Positions 1-4,713 of a DNA stretch of 7,114 bases are shown piece by piece. The stretch lies in the NCBI GenBank assembly GCA_903920405.1, contig CAIXMC010000425.1, forward strand, positions 1 through 7,114, written 5' to 3'. Numbering within the stretch: the stretch's first letter is position 1; each line of letters begins with the position of its first letter. The notes beneath the pieces are model-generated. The model was given only the letters and a program-made list of their open reading frames with translations. It was not told the DNA's origin and searched no databases. The DNA is from an uncultured beta proteobacterium (GTDB taxonomy: Bacteria > Pseudomonadota > Gammaproteobacteria > Burkholderiales > Burkholderiaceae_C). A program made the position numbers and the translations under genes.

Positions 1-156
1 GTCAACAATAAGTTCCGCTTTTGGCCGTCAGAGTTGGGATGCAATGCTAGGCGCAAATCGCGCAGTGTGGCCTAGCCACATAAGCGATTTGTAACGACGC
101 AGTGTGCCCAAATCTGACGAGCCACATGCGGAACTTATTATTGACCATATCCTAAG
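1..156 (+). repeat. 160-bp palindromic (MITE-like) repeat, copy 1, truncated at the window edge
   Basis: This is the same element as at 671-837 and 2920-3086. It starts inside the left arm (GTCAACAATAAG), so about 7-11 bases of the left end lie outside the window. The right arm ends CCATATCCTAAG at 156. The tip hairpin TGTGGC-CTA-GCCACA is kept, with a loop base different from the other copies. Arm differences include a T for A in CCGCTTTTGG and a C for A in GCCACATG. Its last base directly abuts the stop codon of the DUF4124 gene. Repeat status is read directly from the sequence; calling it a MITE is inference. Confidence 0.9.
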
Positions 157-654
157 TCAGCGGCAATCTGACGCCATGATGTTATTGATGCGCGTGAGTT
201 CGGCGGAGCGTTCGGCATCATTCATAAATTCTTTTTCACCCTGAAGGTTCATACGGCTGATGCGTGAGCCAGATTGCAAACTCACTTGAGCCAACTTGAT
301 GCGAGCGCAGTTTTCGGCTTTAGCTTGAGCTACCTTGGCATTTTCAGCCTGACGTTTGGCTGCTTCTGCCTGATCGGCCTTGGCTTTGCGTTCGGCAAGT
401 TTGGGGTCTAGCCCCAATGGTTTACTCACAGCGGGTTGTGGGGGTGAAACCTCTGTATTGCCTGTAGCTTGGCTGTCTGTATTGGGTCGCACTGCACCAT
501 ACCGCTTGAGAATGTCTTTCTCGGGAACATCCAAAGGAGGTGCTCTGTCGCTGAACACCTTGCGCCCGTCATGATCCACCCAAACCCACTGTGCCATAGA
601 GGGCAATGCGACCAAGCATGCAATGATGAAGCAAATGCGCGTGAGGTAATTCAT
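157..654 (-). CDS. DUF4124 domain-containing exported protein
   Basis: The 165-residue protein has a classical signal peptide: a short basic start (MNYLTR), a hydrophobic core, and a likely cleavage after SMA at residue 21. The mature N-terminus reads QWVWVDHDGRKVFSDRAPP (residues 22-40), the aromatic W-x-D-x-x-G-x-x-x-x-S-D-x-P pattern of DUF4124. A Pro/Ser/Thr linker (about 58-80) follows, then an Ala/Lys/Glu-rich, probably coiled-coil stretch (83-118). The C-terminal segment has two Cys (116 and 164) and resembles the conserved tail of betaproteobacterial DUF4124 proteins. The molecular role of the family is unknown; a periplasmic location is inferred. It lies downstream of recJ on the same strand, but repeat copy 2 sits between them, so co-transcription is uncertain. 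The stop codon touches repeat copy 1. No Shine-Dalgarno sequence precedes the ATG; this start was chosen because it gives a complete signal peptide. Confidence 0.88.
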   Translation of the reverse strand: MNYLTRICFIIACLVALPSMAQWVWVDHDGRKVFSDRAPPLDVPEKDILKRYGAVRPNTDSQATGNTEVSPPQPAVSKPLGLDPKLAERKAKADQAEAAKRQAENAKVAQAKAENCARIKLAQVSLQSGSRISRMNLQGEKEFMNDAERSAELTRINNIMASDCR

Positions 655-667
655 AGGAGTGGAGTGT

Positions 668-673
668 ATTTTA
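668..673 (-). promoter_or_regulatory. Possible -10 element for the DUF4124 gene at the edge of repeat copy 2
   Basis: On the minus strand TAAAAT occurs 13 bases before the ATG, straddling the junction between repeat copy 2 and the flank. No good -35 lies at 16-18 bases; the best is GGAACT inside the repeat arm. If real, the transcript would have almost no leader. This is weak and based only on similarity to the sigma-70 consensus. Confidence 0.2.
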
Positions 674-837
674 GGATATGGTCAACAATAAGTTCCGCAT
701 TTGGCCGTCAGAGTTAAAGATGCAATCCCAGGCGCAAATCGTGCGGTGTGGCCCAGCCACATCAGCGATTTGTAACGACGCAGTGCACCCAAATCTGACG
801 AGCAAAATGCGGAACTTATTATTGACCATATCCTTAG
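671..837 (+). repeat. 160-bp palindromic (MITE-like) repeat, copy 2
   Basis: A full copy runs from TTAGGATATGG to CCATATCCTTAG; the core GGATATGG...CCATATCC spans 674-833. It has the same orientation as the other two copies, marked by CAACAATAAG in the left arm against CAATAATAAG in the complement of the right arm. It is the most diverged copy: GTTAAAGATGCAATCCCAGG replaces GTTGGGATGCAATGCTAGG of the others, with one extra base. The tip stem GTGGC-CCA-GCCAC is intact. It fills most of the 243-bp gap between recJ and the DUF4124 gene. The short stretch 838-897 after it shows no clear terminator. Confidence 0.92.
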
Positions 838-897
838 TCACATGGCAAAATTATAGTGATCCCACAAACGGTGTCCTTTCAGATAGCCCCTGACTCG

Positions 898-2652
898 TTA
901 CTCGCCTTCGGCCGCTTCTACCAAAAATCGCACTTTGCGCTCGCCACGCCAGGCTTGTGCGTCTAATCGAAATGCCAGTTTGACACGGGCGGGCACACTT
1001 TGCGTGTGACCGAACCAGATGCCATCCACAGGCTCGCCCCGATGTTTGAGCTTGAGCGACAGGTGTTTTTCAGCCACCAATTTTTGCGATACCACCTCAA
1101 ATTCTTCACTAAAAGTGGGAGCTTCAAAGCCCTGTCCCCACACTTCCTTGTGCAGCGCGTCCACCAGATCAACACGGCGATATTCGGGTTTCAGGGGACC
1201 ATCGGTCTCCATACAGCGCTTCAGGGTGACGGCATCCAGCCACTCTTTGGCCACTTCAATCAAACCTTGTTCAAAAGTCTTGAACTGGTCTTTAGCGACT
1301 GTGCAGCCTGCTGCCATGGCATGACCCCCAAAGCGTAAGAGGACACCAGGGTAACGTTTTGCCACCAGGTCGAGTGCGTCTCGCAGGTGAAAGCCTGCAA
1401 TCGATCGGCCTGAGCCTTTCAATTCATCTGCATGACCTGTAGCGCCGCTGCTGGCAAATACAAAGGTAGGACGGTGCAGTTTGTCTTTGATACGTGAGGC
1501 CACAATACCGACCACGCCTTCGTGAAAATTGGGGTCAAACACGCAAATGGCAGGCGGTGGCACATCCGTATTTGCAAACAGGGCCTCCGCTACGACCAGC
1601 GCTTGTGTACGCATTTGGCCTTCAATGGAGCGGCGTTCCCGGTTCATGCTGTCTAGCTCCTTGGCCAGTTCCAGTGCCCGCGTGGCATCGTCTGTGAGCA
1701 AACATTCAATACCAATCGTCATATCTGACAGACGGCCTGCAGCATTGATGCGCGGGCCTATCGCAAAGCCAAAATCAAAGGTAGTGGCCATTTTGGCATC
1801 ACGCGCCGACGCGACAAACAATGCAGCAAGACCTACAGGCATGGCCAGCGATCTGACCCGTTTCAAACCCTGCGCTACCAGACGGCGGTTATTGGCATCC
1901 AGGCGCACCATGTCAGCCACTGTACCCAGTGCGACCAGAGGCAATAAGGTGTCTAGCTTGGGCTGACAAACAGATGCATCTTGCTGTAGCCCATCTGTCT
2001 GACTAAAAATATGGCGTGTGCGTAACTCGGCACGCAGCGCCAGCAGTACATAAAACATCACACCCACACCCGCGATAAATTTACTGGCAAAAGGACAGCC
2101 CGGCTGGTTGGGATTCACAATCACATTAGCCTTGGGCAAGGCGACTTGATCATCAATGCAAGCACACAGGTGGTGGTCTGTCACCAGCACTTTCAGTCCC
2201 AATGCACGCGCTGCTGCCACACCTTCAAAACTGGCAATGCCGTTGTCAACGGTCACCAGCACATCAGCACCAGACGCTTTGACACGCGCAGAAATCGGGG
2301 GGGTCAAACCATAGCCGTCTTGTACCCTGTCTGGCACGATGTAATCGACATGTCTTGCACCGAGCAAACGCAAGCCACGCACGCCCACAGCACATGCCGT
2401 GGCACCGTCGCAGTCGTAGTCGGCCACGATGCAAATTTTTTGATCGGTGGCTATGGCATCAGCCAGCAATTGGGCAGCCTCGGCGGCGCCTTTCATGGTT
2501 GAAGGCAACATCAAATGCGAGAGGGCTGTATCCATCTCTTGCAACTGTTGAATGCCTCGGGATGCGTAAAGTTGCGCCAGCAGGGGATGCAGACCGGACT
2601 GTTCCAATTCCCAAACCATGCGCGGCGGCACGTCTCTTACTATAAATTTCAT
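898..2652 (-). CDS. recJ: Single-stranded-DNA-specific 5'-3' exonuclease RecJ
   Basis: The 584-residue length matches typical RecJ. The enzyme is a cytoplasmic, metal-dependent DHH-family exonuclease that degrades single-stranded DNA 5'-3' in RecF-pathway recombination, mismatch repair and base-excision repair. The motifs are visible in order: DYDCDG at 78-83, VDNG at 135-138, DHH at 159-161, LGTVAD ending at D247 and GPRINAAGR at 299-307. The DHHA1 domain follows, with HEGVVGIVASR near 378-387, GSGRS at 413-417 and FGGHAMAAG at 441-449. The remaining ~100 residues match the RecJ OB-fold region (MKFIVRDVPP start to RFLVEAAE end). All metal-binding residues appear intact and there is no frameshift. 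A run of seven C on the coding strand (2297-2303) codes Thr-Pro-Pro in frame. The ATG is the first residue of a normal RecJ N-terminus, although no Shine-Dalgarno sequence is visible. It is transcribed divergently from the glycosyltransferase gene. Confidence 0.97.
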   Translation of the reverse strand: MKFIVRDVPPRMVWELEQSGLHPLLAQLYASRGIQQLQEMDTALSHLMLPSTMKGAAEAAQLLADAIATDQKICIVADYDCDGATACAVGVRGLRLLGARHVDYIVPDRVQDGYGLTPPISARVKASGADVLVTVDNGIASFEGVAAARALGLKVLVTDHHLCACIDDQVALPKANVIVNPNQPGCPFASKFIAGVGVMFYVLLALRAELRTRHIFSQTDGLQQDASVCQPKLDTLLPLVALGTVADMVRLDANNRRLVAQGLKRVRSLAMPVGLAALFVASARDAKMATTFDFGFAIGPRINAAGRLSDMTIGIECLLTDDATRALELAKELDSMNRERRSIEGQMRTQALVVAEALFANTDVPPPAICVFDPNFHEGVVGIVASRIKDKLHRPTFVFASSGATGHADELKGSGRSIAGFHLRDALDLVAKRYPGVLLRFGGHAMAAGCTVAKDQFKTFEQGLIEVAKEWLDAVTLKRCMETDGPLKPEYRRVDLVDALHKEVWGQGFEAPTFSEEFEVVSQKLVAEKHLSLKLKHRGEPVDGIWFGHTQSVPARVKLAFRLDAQAWRGERKVRFLVEAAEGE

Positions 2653-2696
2653 ATTAATTCACGCATATCTATCAAACATTTAATTCCAAAATGGCA

Positions 2697-2702
2697 TGTC
2701 AA
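2697..2702 (-). promoter_or_regulatory. Candidate -35 box (TTGACA) upstream of recJ
   Basis: A perfect TTGACA on the minus strand lies about 45 bases before the recJ ATG. The -10 partner is poor: AATGTT at 16 bases or ATGTTT at 17 bases. The region is AT-rich and correctly placed, so a recJ promoter here is plausible but unproven. Confidence 0.3.
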
Positions 2703-2827
2703 ACATCAATTTTTATAACGATTCAGGATGACAAACGGACTCTACGTACCACCAGACCATGCCTTGGAATGCCTGGGTGAACGCACGGCATCAGGGTGTC
2801 TGGAGTTGCTTCAAGACCCAGGCTATC

Positions 2828-2848
2828 ACTGTGTTGTTAACACACAGT
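2828..2848. repeat. Small perfect hairpin, 7-bp stem
   Basis: ACTGTGT and ACACAGT form a 7-bp stem around the 7-base loop TGTTAAC. No T-run follows on either strand, so it is not an intrinsic terminator. It could be an operator-like dyad or part of an RNA fold; no function is assigned. Confidence 0.35.
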
Positions 2849-2919
2849 TCAATATGCCCTATTCCTTAAAATTCGGTAACGGATGCATCACCCACAACCT
2901 GCTCAACATGAAGGTGATC

Positions 2920-3086
2920 CTTAGGATATGGTCAACAATAAGTTCCGCATTTGGCCGTCAGAGTTGGGATGCAATGCTAGGCGCAAATCGTGCGGTGTGG
3001 CCCAGCCACATAAGCGATTTGTAACGACGCAGTGCGCCCAAATCTGACGAGCCAAATGCGGAACTTATTATTGACCATATCCTAAG
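2920..3086 (+). repeat. 160-bp palindromic (MITE-like) repeat, copy 3, complete
   Basis: This is the best copy for describing the element. The outer arms 2920-2955 and 3051-3086 are 36-bp inverted repeats (CTTAGGATATGGTCAA outermost) with one mismatch, at 2936. Pairing continues inward with mismatches: GTCAGAGTTGGG with CCCAAATCTGAC, CAAATCG (2984-2990) with CGATTTG (3015-3021), and the tip TGTGGC (2996-3001), loop CCA, GCCACA (3005-3010). The entire 167 bases can therefore fold into one long imperfect hairpin. There is no open frame of transposase type. It lies in the divergent region between recJ and the glycosyltransferase gene. Its ends are compatible with insertion at TA, but this is not proven. 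Confidence 0.93.
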
Positions 3087-3145
3087 TGGGAAGCCGTTTT
3101 TTGTTGCTCCACATCACTTTGAATCGCACCCCAACACACGCCCTG

Positions 3146-3174
3146 TTTACCAGCATCAAAAAATACCTGACAAT
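3146..3174 (+). promoter_or_regulatory. Weak candidate promoter for the glycosyltransferase gene
   Basis: TTTACC (3146-3151) and GACAAT (3169-3174) are separated by 17 bases, each matching four of six sigma-70 consensus positions. They lie 52 bases upstream of the start codon, in the 139-bp gap after repeat copy 3. No better candidate was seen in that gap. Based on pattern only. Confidence 0.22.
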
Positions 3175-3225
3175 GCGCCCTACACAACAGCGCATCATTT
3201 CAAGCCTCCAGCCCTTCCCACACCC

Positions 3226-4713
3226 ATGACCCCCCGGGAAAAGACACACCTCTCCCAAGGCAACGAAGCACTGCGCAGCGGTCACTACGCCCAAGCCATC
3301 CAGCACTTTTGCCAGACACTCATCGCCACGCCAGGCTTGGGCAAAATCATCATCAGCAACATCGAGCGTGCCAGAAACAAACACAACGCCGGCCGACAAA
3401 ACGCAGCCTCACAAAAAGTAGCAGTCTGCGGTTGGGAACTGTCTCACCACGTAGCAGACCGCGTCCACACCCTAGCCACGCTCTACCAAACCTTTGCTGA
3501 CGTAGAAATCATCGGCTGCATATTTCCCCAATGGGGCAGGGAAATCTGGGAACCTATCCGCAACACAACCATTGCCAAACACACATTTATCGTTGAAGAC
3601 GAAAGTCGCTTTTTGGAACAAGCCATCCAACTGATAGCGGCGCACCCCTATGACATCGTTCACCTGTCACAACCCCGCGCACCCAACCTCTTTTTTGGCA
3701 TTTTGTACCAACTGATCTGGAACGCCAGAGTACTCGTCGATATTGACGACGACAACGAATGGGAAACACAAACTCCCATCAGCATTGAAGATTACCTCCA
3801 GCAACACGGCCAGTTGCCAGCACTGTCAGACCTGTGTGGCAAAGACTGGACGCGCATCGCCGTTGGCCTGATCACAGCATTTGACGGCATCTCGGTGGCC
3901 AACACACCTTTGCAAGTGCGCTACGGTGGCAGCCTTATTCTTCATGCGCGAAATGAACAACAGCTTCACCCCACCCCAGACCAAAAACGCACCTGCCGTG
4001 AACAATTTGGCATACCCCAAAACAAAAAAGTAGTGCTGTTTTTTAACACGCCCCCACAAAACAAGTGCCTGATGGAAACCGCCCAAGTTATTGCCACCCT
4101 ACAGCGCCCTGAGATTATCTTGGTTATCGTTGGCAATGGGGCAGACCCTGCAACCCAAGACAAGCTGCAAGCCATCCACGGTATCCATTGCATTTTTATC
4201 CCCACCCAGCCCATTGAAACAGTGCCAGCCGTGATGGCGATGGCCGATGTTTGCCTGTTGCTGCAAGACCCCGCCCGCCCAACATCGCCCTACCATGACC
4301 CAGCCCAATTAGGCGATGCTTTAGCCATGCGCATCCCCGTGCTGTGTACGCCCACCCCCGCCCTGATGGATGCTTTTCTTGTCGGTGCCATCCTGCCCAC
4401 ACAGAAAGACACACTGGCAACACAACTAACACAAGTGCTAGACAACCCCTCAACAGCCCAGCACCTGCAAGACACTGGTGATCGCTATTTTCAAAATGAA
4501 CTCAGTTTTGCAGCCAATAGCCCTCCACTGTTGCAAGCCACCCAGTCCCCCCTCATGCGCAGCCCAACTGCCTGTCAAACTGACACCTGTCAGCACCCTG
4601 CTTTGCAGTCTGCTACCACTTCACCACCCTCAGGCCATCCCCACGAACCAGCCAACCCCCACGCCCAAAATTGCCGTGGTGGCCCACGTTTACTACCCCG
4701 AACTCTGGCCTGA
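3226..4713 (+). CDS. GT4-type glycosyltransferase with TPR-like N-terminus; first part of a frameshifted multidomain glycosyltransferase
   Basis: The frame encodes 495 residues. Residues 3-52 resemble a TPR-like helical pair (QGNEALRSGHYAQAIQHF). An N-terminal Rossmann-like domain runs from about 64 to 235 and contains DIVHLSQPR (143-151) and VLVDIDDD (169-176). A GT4 (Glycos_transf_1) donor-binding domain runs from about 240 to 435, with KKVVLFFNTP (267-276), ILVIVG (298-303), VPAVMAMADVCLLLQDP (333-349) and LGDALAMRIPVL (362-373). The protein probably transfers a sugar during surface-polysaccharide assembly at the cytoplasmic side of the membrane; donor and acceptor are unknown. After about residue 441 the sequence becomes Pro/Ser/Thr/His-rich and unlike the family. 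That tail (4553-4713) is out-of-frame reading of the next domain, because real coding moves to the +1 frame at the C6 run. The ATG lacks a Shine-Dalgarno sequence and is followed by another C6 run (3230-3235). Confidence 0.85.
   Translation: MTPREKTHLSQGNEALRSGHYAQAIQHFCQTLIATPGLGKIIISNIERARNKHNAGRQNAASQKVAVCGWELSHHVADRVHTLATLYQTFADVEIIGCIFPQWGREIWEPIRNTTIAKHTFIVEDESRFLEQAIQLIAAHPYDIVHLSQPRAPNLFFGILYQLIWNARVLVDIDDDNEWETQTPISIEDYLQQHGQLPALSDLCGKDWTRIAVGLITAFDGISVANTPLQVRYGGSLILHARNEQQLHPTPDQKRTCREQFGIPQNKKVVLFFNTPPQNKCLMETAQVIATLQRPEIILVIVGNGADPATQDKLQAIHGIHCIFIPTQPIETVPAVMAMADVCLLLQDPARPTSPYHDPAQLGDALAMRIPVLCTPTPALMDAFLVGAILPTQKDTLATQLTQVLDNPSTAQHLQDTGDRYFQNELSFAANSPPLLQATQSPLMRSPTACQTDTCQHPALQSATTSPPSGHPHEPANPHAQNCRGGPRLLPRTLA

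Larger units (their letters stand above)
2653..2919. other. Intergenic region between recJ and repeat copy 3, no recognised gene
   Basis: The first ~75 bases are AT-rich and suit a recJ promoter. The remainder (about 2728-2919) has ordinary base composition. On the plus strand it can be read as an open frame from ATG 2728, but that frame runs on into repeat copy 3 and stops there at 3024. Its peptide resembles no family I know and has no ribosome binding site. The minus strand is broken by several stops. The composition looks like former coding sequence or a structured RNA rather than simple spacer, but nothing can be assigned. Confidence 0.4.

Noticed and set aside
671..837. Target-site duplication TTA around repeat copy 2
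   Set aside because: Copy 2 has TTA on both sides of the core, but copy 3 has CTTA on the left and TAAG on the right, which fits extended inverted repeats or TA instead. No consistent duplication can be claimed.
678..893. 71-codon open frame across repeat copy 2
   Set aside because: It is almost entirely repeat sequence; the same peptide fragments recur wherever the repeat occurs, as expected from a non-coding palindrome.
2728..3024. 98-codon open frame on the plus strand
   Set aside because: Its last third is reading-through of repeat copy 3, there is no ribosome binding site, and the peptide matches no family I know. Listed instead as unassigned intergenic sequence.
1..3086. CRISPR array
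   Set aside because: The three repeats are ~160 bp, palindromic throughout and separated by genes of different length, unlike short direct repeats with uniform spacers.
4478..4552. Independent start of the second glycosyltransferase frame at GTG 4478 or ATG 4496
   Set aside because: No ribosome binding site is present, and the encoded residues are an out-of-frame reading of the conserved end of the GT4 domain.
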